A stretch of 64,000 nt of DNA from Neisseria meningitidis (GTDB lineage: Bacteria > Pseudomonadota > Gammaproteobacteria > Burkholderiales > Neisseriaceae). The stretch spans positions 868,001 through 932,000 of the forward strand of contig NZ_LR134525.1 in the NCBI RefSeq assembly GCF_900638555.1, written 5' to 3'. The position numbers and the translations under genes were made by a program. Under the pieces are notes generated by a model. The model ran no database searches and was not told the origin of the DNA. It saw nothing but the letters and a program-made list of their open reading frames with translations. Positions 51,909 to 59,956 of this stretch are shown here, one piece after another (the stretch's first letter is position 1; every line of letters begins with the position of its first letter).

Positions 51909-52167
51909 AAACAATCCCTTTCATTTTTTCCTCGACGCTCATTGACTCGTATTGCGCTTCCCATACCTTGACCTCCAAATCCGCCTGTCTTTCCATCTTC
52001 TCAACCTTCGTCGGCTCTTTCGCAACCGGTTCGGGTTCTTTCGCGCAGGAATGCAACGCCATTCCCGCCACAAAACACCACACGCCCACCGTCAAACCAA
52101 CCGGCACACACCGCCAAAAAGAGCGTGCCACAAACATCTTCCAATCAACTTTCTTCAAAACTTGCAT
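51901..52167 (-). CDS. 88-residue early membrane protein
   Basis: From MQVLKKVDWKMF (AGGAAA upstream); one membrane helix (VPVGLTVGVWCFVAGMALHS) followed by a Cys and a charged helical tail rich in Glu/Lys. The frame opens 8 codons earlier. It is first of the tiny-ORF chain after muB. Confidence 0.55.
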   Translation of the reverse strand: MQVLKKVDWKMFVARSFWRCVPVGLTVGVWCFVAGMALHSCAKEPEPVAKEPTKVEKMERQADLEVKVWEAQYESMSVEEKMKGIVYE

Positions 52168-52256
52168 TTTGCGTTTTCCTTTAGAAAACAATAACTTATT
52201 AAAATCATAGGGTAAAAAATATATAGCCCTGTCAGAGACTTACCGTTTCAGACGGC

Positions 52257-53171
52257 CTATCGGATAATCAGGGAGCTGTATTTCTTAACGATACCGGCCT
52301 GCATCTTGATACCGTTCTTGTTCGCCGTGCGTACCGCGCCGCGCATCAATTTGCTCATCCGGCGCGTATTGCCGTTGCTATGTTTAACCAGTTCCAAGAG
52401 CGTTTCTTCGTCCGCATCAGGCAAAGCTGCTCTCGCAATCTCAAAGAGTTCGTCATCCGGCAAAGATTCGCCCAAATTCAGCGCAACAGACACGCGGCTG
52501 TAAAGCTGTACCAGCTCGCCATGCTTACCGCGCAGGTTGGCCACCAGTCGGGGCATACCGCTCAACACCAAACCGCAGCCCGTTTCATCATGCAGTCGGC
52601 GGATAATCTCAAGGGCGCGTAACGGCAGGTTTTCCGCTTCATCGACCACAATCAGACGGCCTGAATCACGCAATCTGTCCGATACCGATTCAAACAAATC
52701 ATTCAAACTGCCCATCGCCGATACCTTCGCCGCTACTGCCAACTTGCGCATCAGCACAAGTGCCGTAAAGCTCGGATTAGCCTCAATCAAGATGGCCGCA
52801 GGGTTTTTCTCGCAGTAGTTTTTGACCGCCTGAGTCTTGCCCAATCCCGCCTGACCGTAGATCACCACTGTTTCGCCGCCTTCGTGCGCAGCGCGCATCA
52901 CTTCCACGATTCGGCGGGTCGTCTTAGTCGATACAAAACCCAACACCAGCTCTTCGCGTTTCGCTTTACTGTCCTGCATCTCCAAAAACGCCTCGATTTT
53001 CGGCTCGATGGTTTCATAATTACCGCCTTTTTCCGCATAAGTACCGTTCAGATACATACTGACGGATGCCGGCGAAGTATCGATACCGCGTGCCAGTTGG
53101 GTTTGGCTCATACCCGATTTTTCTTTAAACTCAGCCAGTTTTTGTTGCAATGCTTGATTGATTTGTTTCAT
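52257..53171 (-). CDS. MuB-like transposition target ATPase
   Basis: 304 residues. N-terminal XRE-type helix-turn-helix (MSQTQLARGIDTSPASVSMY) and an AAA ATPase with Walker A IYGQAGLGKTQAV near residue 100 and Walker B GRLIVVDEAENLP. MuB binds target DNA, activates MuA and gives target immunity. Ends 2 bp after a DUS. Intact. Confidence 0.92.
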   Translation of the reverse strand: MKQINQALQQKLAEFKEKSGMSQTQLARGIDTSPASVSMYLNGTYAEKGGNYETIEPKIEAFLEMQDSKAKREELVLGFVSTKTTRRIVEVMRAAHEGGETVVIYGQAGLGKTQAVKNYCEKNPAAILIEANPSFTALVLMRKLAVAAKVSAMGSLNDLFESVSDRLRDSGRLIVVDEAENLPLRALEIIRRLHDETGCGLVLSGMPRLVANLRGKHGELVQLYSRVSVALNLGESLPDDELFEIARAALPDADEETLLELVKHSNGNTRRMSKLMRGAVRTANKNGIKMQAGIVKKYSSLIIR

Positions 53172-53200
53172 TTTTAATATCCTTGAGTTTTAAACAACCT

Positions 53201-53377
53201 TTAAAGGCCGTCTGAAATGAAAGAGTTTCCCGATTTAGAAATTTGAGCCTGATTCCGTTCAGCGGGAACACCTTGAATCTTTACTTGAAATCGTTGAATC
53301 CGCCCAAGGGCTCGCTTGAGTTTCAATTTTTCAACAAGCTCGGTCGAAAACGCCGCATTTTTCTGTTTGTCCATCAT
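53201..53377 (-). CDS. 58-residue protein between MuA and MuB
   Basis: MMDKQKNAAFSTELVEKLKL, then RALGRIQRFQVKIQGVPAER; ends FISDGL where a DUS is read. GGAAAAC precedes two tandem ATGs. It starts 9 bp after the muA stop. Conserved position suggests a real small early gene; no function known. Confidence 0.5.
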   Translation of the reverse strand: MMDKQKNAAFSTELVEKLKLKRALGRIQRFQVKIQGVPAERNQAQISKSGNSFISDGL

Positions 53378-53385
53378 GTTTTCCT

Positions 53386-55359
53386 TTATCTATCCGCCTC
53401 AAATAGCACAAAATCGTCCGTGCCCGTTTTCGGCAATACCGCATACTCCGCCTCGATGACGTTTCCGCCCAAATGTCCCAGCTCGTCCCAAACTGCCGCC
53501 TGTTCCAAAGCCGGATTGACTTCCGCATTTGCGAGCTTGATTGCATTTTCCGCCCGCTTGATTTTGCCTTTTCGGCGTTTTTCCGCCAGTTGGTCGATAC
53601 GAGCCGTCGGGAAAGCCTCGCGGGTATTGCCGTCGGCCTGCGCCTTAGTGATAAACTTGCCGTCCATATCAAACACATTGACCGCCGACGCATCGCTCAA
53701 ATCGTAGCTGACCCGTACCTCGTCTTTGTGATACTCCGCCAGCTCAGTTGAGAAATAAGAGTTGTTGAACAAATCCAGCCAACCGCGCTGTACCTTTCGC
53801 ACCTCTTGCGGCATAAACATCGTCGCCAGCTCTTCTGCCGACAACATATCCGGCGCGATACCGTCCTGTTCCAGCCTCATTTCCCGATAAGCCTTCGGCG
53901 AATAATGCCCGCCGTCAGGATGTCGGGGCAGCTCGCCGTGCGGGCGGTTGTTGTATTCATCGATACACTTGACCACATCCGCGATAAAGCGCGACCAGCT
54001 CGGCAGTTTTTTCAAATATTTCTGTTGTTCCTCCGTCAAATCCTTGCCTTTTTCCAAAGCATTAAAAGCACTTTCCATCTTGCGGTATATCAGGTTCTTC
54101 GTGCTGCTGTCCATCCCCGCGCTCGCAAACGTCTCATACTGTCGCGCCATCTCAATCAGATTGTCTTTCCACCATCGTTCGATGATGCCTCGACCTTGCG
54201 GGTTGCCCGCAATACCCGTTTCATGGCGGATACCCAGTCGGGACGTAATACCCGTGATTTCATGGTCAATCGTCTTGCCGGTTTGGCCGCCGCCGTTATC
54301 CGAGTAATAGATAATCGGCAAACCAAAATGCTTGACCCCGATACGCAGAGCATCCGATACCGCCACACAACTTTCAGCCAACGAAACCGAAAAACCGACC
54401 ACAAACCGCGTACAACCATCAATAATCACCGTCACTTCCGGCTTAAACGGCCTGCCGTGTACCGGATGCGCCACCTTCGCCTTAAAGCTGTGGCCGTCGC
54501 CGATCCAAACATCGTTCGGCTTCAAAGCCCCCCAATCACGTTTCACATAAGGCAGCAGCGATTTATAAGCCGCCCCCGTTTTCCTGCCGCGCTCCTGCAT
54601 AATCAGCGGCAGCTTGTCCCAAACGCGCCGCACCATACTCAAATTAGGCACATCATTGACCGGCATATTTTCCGCTTCCGCCCACTGCACAAACCGGCGG
54701 TAGCTGTGTGCCAGCTTCGGAGCTGAAGGGATGTTGTGAAACTGCATAAACATCGGCAACCAACCGTAGCTCTCAATCGGCTTAACCGCCTTCGTCGTCT
54801 TCGGAGCCAAAGCAACCAGCCGCTCCGTCGCGTTTTCCGCTTTCAAATAAGCAGAAATCCAGCCGTCTAAAGTACGTTCGCCAACCTTTGCCGACCGGCT
54901 GCGGTCATTGGCCTTTTCCAAGTTCCCAAGCGTGACCGCGTCCAATTTACTTTCTGCCAGCAAGCCCAAAAACTGAGCCACCGCAGCCTTGGCAGAGCAA
55001 TCGTATTCGTATTTAATCCCCAACACCGCCACCACCACCGCACATCGCGCATCCGCCACCGACCGTTGTTTCTCGTTCAACAGCTTGGCCGCTTCAGCCA
55101 GTGCCTGAGCCGACATCGCCGTCCCTGGTCTGACTTGGGGCAGGGTTTTCGGCATCTTCTCCGCCAGCTCGTCCGACTGCCGTTTCATGATGGCTGCTCG
55201 GATTTCAATAGGTAGGGCATATTCAACACCACCACCCTTACCTTGACGCCTTCTCGTTTGCCAACCATCCCTTTGCGCTTTTTTTCTCAGCCCTATTACT
55301 GTTCTTGGCATATTTGGCAACCCAAAATTAAGCAGGCTTTTGAGATCCATATATTCCAT
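53386..55359 (-). CDS. MuA-like DDE transposase
   Basis: 657 residues, matching Mu A (663). N-terminal winged helix (PRTVIGLRKKAQRDGW), then the catalytic core with D in WIGDGHSFKAK, D in YYSDNGGGQTGK and E in GRGIIERWWKDN. The C-terminal part carries the MuB-contact region. ATG choice: MEYMDLK, with a second ATG 3 codons later. Catalytic residues are intact, so transposition in trans is possible. Confidence 0.95.
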   Translation of the reverse strand: MEYMDLKSLLNFGLPNMPRTVIGLRKKAQRDGWQTRRRQGKGGGVEYALPIEIRAAIMKRQSDELAEKMPKTLPQVRPGTAMSAQALAEAAKLLNEKQRSVADARCAVVVAVLGIKYEYDCSAKAAVAQFLGLLAESKLDAVTLGNLEKANDRSRSAKVGERTLDGWISAYLKAENATERLVALAPKTTKAVKPIESYGWLPMFMQFHNIPSAPKLAHSYRRFVQWAEAENMPVNDVPNLSMVRRVWDKLPLIMQERGRKTGAAYKSLLPYVKRDWGALKPNDVWIGDGHSFKAKVAHPVHGRPFKPEVTVIIDGCTRFVVGFSVSLAESCVAVSDALRIGVKHFGLPIIYYSDNGGGQTGKTIDHEITGITSRLGIRHETGIAGNPQGRGIIERWWKDNLIEMARQYETFASAGMDSSTKNLIYRKMESAFNALEKGKDLTEEQQKYLKKLPSWSRFIADVVKCIDEYNNRPHGELPRHPDGGHYSPKAYREMRLEQDGIAPDMLSAEELATMFMPQEVRKVQRGWLDLFNNSYFSTELAEYHKDEVRVSYDLSDASAVNVFDMDGKFITKAQADGNTREAFPTARIDQLAEKRRKGKIKRAENAIKLANAEVNPALEQAAVWDELGHLGGNVIEAEYAVLPKTGTDDFVLFEADR

Positions 55360-55360
55360 T

Positions 55361-55612
55361 TCAACCCACTCCGAGCATCTCTTTCAATTCAGCTATCTTT
55401 TTGTCTCGACAATCTGTTTTCTTGTAATGCGGAAAAACTTCAACTAAATCTTTTTGAATCACTTTCGCGATTGCTTCCGCAATTCTTTTGCTTCCTCGTC
55501 CATTTCTTATGACCTCAGAAACAGATTGGTTAGTTACCCCTAAAGCCGAAGCCAACATTCTTGCCGATATATTTTTTTCTTCTAAGGATTTATAGATTTC
55601 GTTCGCTTGCAT
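55361..55612 (-). CDS. Ner-like repressor
   Basis: 83 residues with a lambda-like helix-turn-helix (ARMLASALGVTNQSVSEVIR) and GSKRIAEAIAKVIQKD. In Mu, Ner turns down early and repressor transcription. It is the first early gene, divergent from the repressor. Confidence 0.88.
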   Translation of the reverse strand: MQANEIYKSLEEKNISARMLASALGVTNQSVSEVIRNGRGSKRIAEAIAKVIQKDLVEVFPHYKKTDCRDKKIAELKEMLGVG

Positions 55613-55694
55613 AATGCCTCCATGATAGAATCCATTACTTACTTACCTTACAGGCTTTAATGCCTGCCTTAACTGTTACTTGGATGATATACAC

Positions 55695-55714
55695 AAAATA
55701 TTTGGTAATATTTT
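55695..55714. promoter_or_regulatory. Perfect 20-bp palindromic operator
   Basis: AAAATATT-TGGT-AATATTTT, 11 bp before the repressor ATG and within the divergent repressor/Ner control region. Likely bound by the repressor, Ner or both. Confidence 0.7.
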
Positions 55715-55725
55715 GCGGTGTTTTT

Positions 55726-56541
55726 ATGGAACGCATTGATTTAGCATTGAATTTAGTTGAAGAGAGAAGCCGACTTGGATACTCTCGAAAGAATTTTGCT
55801 GAGCAAACTGGATGCAGTGCAGAAAGTTTGAGACTGTATGAAAGCGGGCAGGTCAACATTCCTGCGGACTTTTTACTTGCTGCTGTCCAATTAGGGGTGG
55901 ATATTCAATTTGTCTTTACAGGCATTCATTCGGCAAATTTAAATGCTGTTTCAGACGACCTTAATAAAAAATTGGACGACGCTATTGGCAAATCAAACGT
56001 TGAGAATCAGATTAACGGCAACGTCAGTAACGCTGTTATCGCCTCATCTGGTTCGGTTGTTCATCAAATTAATACCCAAAATCACGTCATCAGAACCCGT
56101 GTCGATTCAAAACCCGGCAAGGAACATATAACGCTTGAGCAAGCTTCAAAGCTGCAACAACTTGTTAAACAAGTTGCCGCAGCAGAAGAGATTGCCAAAC
56201 GGTCGCCAAAATCAATCCGTGCAATTTGGGCTAGTCTGAATGCTCACTGTAAAGTTCCAAGTTACAAACTAATCGCATTGAGCGATTACGACAAAGCAGA
56301 AACTTATCTCAGAAAATGGCTGGGTAGGTTGAGCAATACAGCAACATCAAAGAACAACGATCCCGACTGGCGAAAAAAGAAATACGCTTATATCAAATTA
56401 AATGTAAAACAGCTTGAGCTTGAAGATTGGTTGAAAAGTTACCTCGAAAAAAATTTCTCAGTAGAAAGCCTGACTGAATTAAGTGATGAAGATTTGCAAA
56501 AAACATATGCAGCAGTATCGACTAAAAAACGGAAAAAATAG
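55726..56541 (+). CDS. Prophage repressor, XRE plus ORF6C-like domain
   Basis: 271 residues from MERIDLALNL. N-terminal XRE helix-turn-helix (SRKNFAEQTGCSAESLRLYE); linker rich in Asn/Val/Ile (NQINGNVSNAVIASSGSVVH); C-terminal domain KEHITLEQASKLQQLVKQVA, RAIWASLNAHCKVPSYKLIA, resembling ORF6C of phage antirepressor/regulator proteins. No S24 peptidase, so RecA-triggered cleavage is not expected; relief may depend on AntA. No clear ribosome site. Confidence 0.82.
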   Translation: MERIDLALNLVEERSRLGYSRKNFAEQTGCSAESLRLYESGQVNIPADFLLAAVQLGVDIQFVFTGIHSANLNAVSDDLNKKLDDAIGKSNVENQINGNVSNAVIASSGSVVHQINTQNHVIRTRVDSKPGKEHITLEQASKLQQLVKQVAAAEEIAKRSPKSIRAIWASLNAHCKVPSYKLIALSDYDKAETYLRKWLGRLSNTATSKNNDPDWRKKKYAYIKLNVKQLELEDWLKSYLEKNFSVESLTELSDEDLQKTYAAVSTKKRKK

Positions 56542-56544
56542 GCT

Positions 56545-56585
56545 TAAACATGAAACTCCGCCTTTAAATTCAAGTTTCATGTTTA
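56545..56585. repeat. Inverted repeat IR1 after the repressor
   Basis: TAAACATGAAACT and AGTTTCATGTTTA, 13-bp arms, 15-nt spacer. Shares AACATGRAACT with IR2. Confidence 0.6.
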
Positions 56586-56639
56586 GCTTATGGTCTTCAG
56601 ATGCTTTTTTTAGATGTATGATATTAAAAGATTTTTTCA

Positions 56640-56669
56640 AACATGGAACTATTATACAAGTTCCATGTT
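56640..56669. repeat. Inverted repeat IR2, with -10-like loop
   Basis: AACATGGAACT and AGTTCCATGTT, 11-bp arms, loop ATTATACA. Read on the minus strand, the loop contains TGTATAAT, so a promoter may lie inside the palindrome. Confidence 0.6.
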
Positions 56670-56679
56670 CAGTTTCTAG

Positions 56680-56916
56680 TTAAAGCCTTTTATAAACATT
56701 CTAATCAACCACGCCGAAACCGAGCCGCGCGACGGCCTATATGTCTTGCGTATAGGCAATGACCTCTTTGTCAAACGTGTGCAACGTATACCGGGCAAAC
56801 TGCTTGTAACGTCTGAAAATCCACGTTACGCACCGTTTGAAATAGATTTGAGTAATACCCAAGACGACATCGCCATCATAGGCCGTGTTGAGTGGTATGG
56901 CCGGAGTATTGATTAA
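56680..56916 (+). pseudogene. S24 (LexA/CI-type) repressor, C-terminal remnant
   Basis: 79 codons open without a start: INHAETEPRDGLYVLRIGND, LFVKRVQRIPGKLLVTSENP, and IIGRVEWYGRSID. This is the C-terminal part of an S24 phage repressor with the conserved LFVKR lysine. The N-terminal HTH and the catalytic Ser are missing. Together with IR2 just upstream, it is probably the relic of the original immunity region. 56917-57124 holds no gene. Confidence 0.78.
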
Positions 56917-57005
56917 ATCCATTTTAAAAACCTCTTAAAACAGTTTTAAAAATTCCCTAATCTCGTCAGCTTTAAACAGAAAACCGCGCATTCCGGCGCG
57001 GTTTT

Positions 57006-57124
57006 GTGAAAAAGCTGGCGTAACTTTTCCGGATACAAAAAAACGCCGAAATCCACGTCTTCCGAAGATTTCAGCGTTTTTTTACTCTATTTGTTCCTTG
57101 TGCAAAAACTAACAGTCCCCCACA
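57006..57124. promoter_or_regulatory. Prophage left (repressor-side) end, transposase sites
   Basis: GTGCAAAAACT at 57100 and GTGAAAAAGCT at 57006 are inverted matches (1 mismatch each) of the AGCTTTTGCAC repeats at the other end. The element ends CA at 57123-57124. Confidence 0.6.
57037..57083. terminator. Terminator near the prophage end
   Basis: AAAAACGCCGAAATC and GATTTCAGCGTTTTTTT pair around a 13-nt loop, insulating host and phage transcription. Confidence 0.65.
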
Positions 57125-57128
57125 GGAA
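57125..57128. repeat. Target-site duplication, right copy
   Basis: GGAA directly after the prophage CA end, matching 20005-20008. Confidence 0.65.
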
Positions 57129-57716
57129 AACGTCGCTCTGTTCCGCCACAACGGCGAAATCCTGTTGAGCGGCATCAACATCAAACTCAAAAGCGGCGAT
57201 TCCCTGCTGATACGCGGCCCGAGCGGTTGCGGCAAAACTTCGTTGCTGCGCGCGCTGGCTGGGCTTTGGCCGTTCGGCAGCAGCGGCAAAGTCAGCCGTC
57301 CGCCGCATCAAGACATCCTCTTCCTGCCGCAACGCCCGTACACGGCACAGGGCAGCCTGCGCGACGCGGTTTGTTATCCCGACATCGACAAACAGCATCC
57401 GGAGCTAATCGAAGCCATGAACACCTGCCGCTTGGGTTATCTGATTGACAAATTGGACAAAACAGACGACTGGCAGCACAAACTCTCCCTGGGCGAACTG
57501 CAACGCGTCGCCTTCGTCCGCGCCCTGCTTTCCAAGCCCAAAATCGTCCTGCTCGACGAAGCCACCGCCGCCTTGGACGAACCGGCCGAAGCCGCGCTCT
57601 ACCGCGCCTTAAAGCAAAAACTGCCCGACAGCATCATCATCAGCATCGGACACCGAAGCACGCTCAACGCGTTCCACAATATGCGCCTCGATGTCGGCAA
57701 CGTTGCCTGCGGTTGA
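57125..57716 (+). pseudogene. SbmA/YddA-like ABC transporter, ATPase half
   Basis: About 195 codons continue the gene cut at 20008. Walker A GPSGCGKTSLLRALAGLWP, Q-loop LFLPQRPYTAQGS, signature LSLGELQRVAF, Walker B KIVLLDEATAALDE and the H-loop SIGHRST are all present. A TTG at 57165 could give a truncated free ATPase, but there is no obvious promoter other than read-out from the prophage end. Confidence 0.9.
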
Positions 57717-57756
57717 ACGATGCCGTCTGAAGCCGTTTTCAGACGGCATCGTTCAA
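57713..57756. terminator. Long DUS hairpin after the ABC gene
   Basis: TTGAACGATGCCGTCTGAA and its complement form a 19-bp stem at the stop codon. Confidence 0.75.
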
Positions 57757-57820
57757 ATTGATAAAGCACGCGAAAACAACGTACAATAAACCCGTTTACC
57801 ACCCCTCGGAATGCCGAACC

Positions 57821-58489
57821 GTGAACCAGCTTATTTTCGACTTTGCCGCACACGACTATCCGAGTTTCGACAAATTCCTCGGCACGGAAAACGCGGAACT
57901 GGTCTATGTCCTCCGACACAAACACGGACAGTTTATCTATGTCTGGGGTGAAGAAGGTGCGGGCAAAAGCCATCTTTTGCAGGCGTGGGTCGCACAGGCG
58001 CTCGAAGCCGGCAAAAACGCCGCCTATATCGATGCCGCCTCCATGCCGCTGACCGATGCCGCGTTCGAGGCGGAATACCTCGCCGTCGATCAAGTCGAAA
58101 AACTGGGCAACGAAGAACAAGCCCTGCTTTTTTCCATCTTCAACCGCTTCCGCAACAGCGGCAAAGGCTTTTTGCTGCTCGGTTCGGAATACACGCCCCA
58201 GCAGCTTGTCATCCGCGAAGATTTGCGGACGCGTATGGCGTACTGCCTCGTTTACGAAGTCAAACCCTTAACCGACCAAGAAAAAATCGACGCGCTCGCC
58301 AGTATGGCGGCGGCACGCCAAGTAACCGTCGATTCCGAAATTTTCGAATACCTGCTCAAACACTGGCGGCGCGATATGGACAGCCTGATGATGATGCTCG
58401 ACACGCTGGACAACTACGCCGTCACGATGGGCAAACGCATCACCCTGCCGCTTTTGCGCCAGCTTTTGAAACAACAGGAAACCCAATGA
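57821..58489 (+). CDS. hda: Hda, DnaA-inactivating ATPase
   Basis: 222 residues of the DnaA-related AAA family. The clamp-binding motif NQLIFDF is at the very N-terminus, Walker A GEEGAGKSHLLQA near residue 40, sensor region LRTRMAYCLVYEV. Hda with DNA-loaded clamp stimulates DnaA-ATP hydrolysis. The start is GTG, since upstream codons are the previous terminator. Its stop overlaps the next ATG (ATGA). Confidence 0.9.
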   Translation: MNQLIFDFAAHDYPSFDKFLGTENAELVYVLRHKHGQFIYVWGEEGAGKSHLLQAWVAQALEAGKNAAYIDAASMPLTDAAFEAEYLAVDQVEKLGNEEQALLFSIFNRFRNSGKGFLLLGSEYTPQQLVIREDLRTRMAYCLVYEVKPLTDQEKIDALASMAAARQVTVDSEIFEYLLKHWRRDMDSLMMMLDTLDNYAVTMGKRITLPLLRQLLKQQETQ

Positions 58490-59153
58490 AAAACCTCGCC
58501 ATCTTCGACCTCGACAACACCCTCATCAACACCGATTCCGACCACGCCTGGCCGCAATACCTCATCAAAAAAGGCTTGGTTGACGCTGCCGAAACCGAAG
58601 CGCAAAACGAAAAATTCTACCGCGACTACCAAAACGGCTGCCTCGACATCGACGCATTCCTCAAATTCCACCTCGCCCCGCTCGCCCGTTACAGCAAAGA
58701 AGAGCTGGCGGAATTTCACCGCGAATTTATGGCGGAATACATCATCCCCCACATCTCGCCTATGCAGCGTATGCTGGTGCAGAGCCACCAAATGGCAGGC
58801 GACGAAACCCTCGTCATCTCATCGACCAACGAGTTCATCATCACCCCGTCTGCCGCCTTTTCGGCATTACCAACATCATCGGCACACAACTCGAATCCGG
58901 TTCCGACGGCCGCTACACCGGCAATTACATCGGCACGCCCAGCCTCAAAGAAGGTAAAATCACCCGCCTGAACCAATGGCTCGCCGAACGCGGCGAAACG
59001 CTCGAAAGCTACGGCAAAACCTATTTTTACAGCGACTCCAAAAACGACCTGCCGCTGCTGCGCCTCGTCGACGAACCCGTCGCCGTCAACCCCGATGCCG
59101 AGCTGGAAAAAGAAGCCAAAGAAAAAGGCTGGCCGGTTTTGAATTTCAAATGA
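58486..59153 (+). CDS. HAD-superfamily (IB) phosphatase, frameshifted
   Basis: Motif I FDLDNTLINTDSDHAW and motif II VISSTNEFIITP lie in the first frame; after 58843 the correct frame (VCRLFGITNIIGTQLESG) is one base over and holds motif III/IV YSDSKNDLPLLRLVDEP to the end GWPVLNFK. One C is missing from the run at 58844-58847. Repaired length is 222 residues, typical of SerB-like HAD-IB enzymes. Coupled to hda by ATGA. Substrate unknown. Confidence 0.85.
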
Positions 59154-59156
59154 CGC

Positions 59157-59195
59157 AATGCCGTCTGAAGCCCGATTCGGCGTTCAGACGGCATT
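59157..59195. terminator. DUS hairpin after the HAD gene
   Basis: AATGCCGTCTGAAGCC and TTCAGACGGCATT pair; also supplies an uptake signal. Confidence 0.7.
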
Positions 59196-59292
59196 GAGGC
59201 TGAAATCCAAAAAACTCAAAGCCACAGGAATTTATCCGGAAAAACAAAAAACACAGGAATTCATCGGGAAAAACAACAATCTTTCCACCGTC

Positions 59293-59312
59293 ATTCCCAC
59301 GAAAGTGGGAAT
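59293..59312. repeat. dRS3 repeat
   Basis: ATTCCCACGAAAGTGGGAAT. The 59154-59449 gap holds this, a DUS hairpin and AT-rich sequence. Confidence 0.85.
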
Positions 59313-59449
59313 CTTGATCCGTCCGCACGGAAACTTATATTTCGTCATTTGCACCCGACATAATTCAATACTTTATTTTGCAATAAATTAACGGATGCTG
59401 ACAAATTAGATTGGATTAATTACCCTATTATCCATATTGGGTTATCGGG

Positions 59450-59956
59450 TTGCTAATTGAGCAGAGCGTAGCAAACCATAAAGTGAGTGTTTCCACCCAC
59501 TCTGCATTTACTATGAAGTGGTTATTAAATATGATAATGAGACCTATTAAATTTAGTATGGTAAATACGTTATTATTTATTGTTATATGTAGTTCATTTT
59601 TTGATCTGCTCGTTCAATTATGTACAATTTTATTTCATAGCCAAAAAATATACTTTATTACATTATTTTTATTATTTATTTTTAATTTTGTTACAAAATC
59701 TATCTATATGGCAATTATTTATCCTATTTTATATTTTTTTACGATAAAAAAATATTATCCTTACTCTAGGAAAGTGATAATTCTATTATCATTAGCATTA
59801 TCTATATATTTTAGTTTTATGGACTTTTACTTTTTTTCCATATATTCAGATAACCTTAGCTATGAAACGGAGCCTTTACATTTATACATCCCTATTATTA
59901 TTAATTTTTTCTCACTTTTAGTTTCTAATTTTATTTTATCTTTTATCAACAAGTAA
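59450..59956 (+). CDS. Very AT-rich multi-helix membrane protein
   Basis: 168 codons from a TTG, or 147 from the ATG at 59513 (MKWLLNMIM). Four to five hydrophobic helices (MVNTLLFIVICSSFFDLLV, ITLFLLFIFNFV, YMAIIYPILYFF, VIILLSLALSIYFSFMDFYF, YIPIIINFFSLLVSNFI). Composition is far more AT-rich than any neighbour, and dRS3 and CREE repeats surround it, so acquired DNA is likely. No family recognised. No good ribosome site for either start. Confidence 0.5.
   Translation: MLIEQSVANHKVSVSTHSAFTMKWLLNMIMRPIKFSMVNTLLFIVICSSFFDLLVQLCTILFHSQKIYFITLFLLFIFNFVTKSIYMAIIYPILYFFTIKKYYPYSRKVIILLSLALSIYFSFMDFYFFSIYSDNLSYETEPLHLYIPIIINFFSLLVSNFILSFINK

Larger units (their letters stand above)
20009..57124. 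mobile_element. Mu-like prophage (MuMenB type), about 37 kb, defective
   Basis: The element has TG at 20009 and CA at 57123, MuA-site-like repeats at both ends, and the full Mu gene order reversed relative to the window: repressor, Ner, MuA, MuB, Gam, GemA, Mor, lysis, terminase, portal, head, sheath, tube, tape measure, baseplate, tail fibre. It interrupts an ABC-transporter gene, as published for the meningococcal Mu-like prophage. Structural lesions in the capsid and baseplate genes make virion production unlikely. Confidence 0.93.

Noticed and set aside
57985..58971. 328-codon ORF fusing hda and HAD frames
   Set aside because: Out-of-frame translation of hda that enters the HAD frame only because of the one-base lesion.
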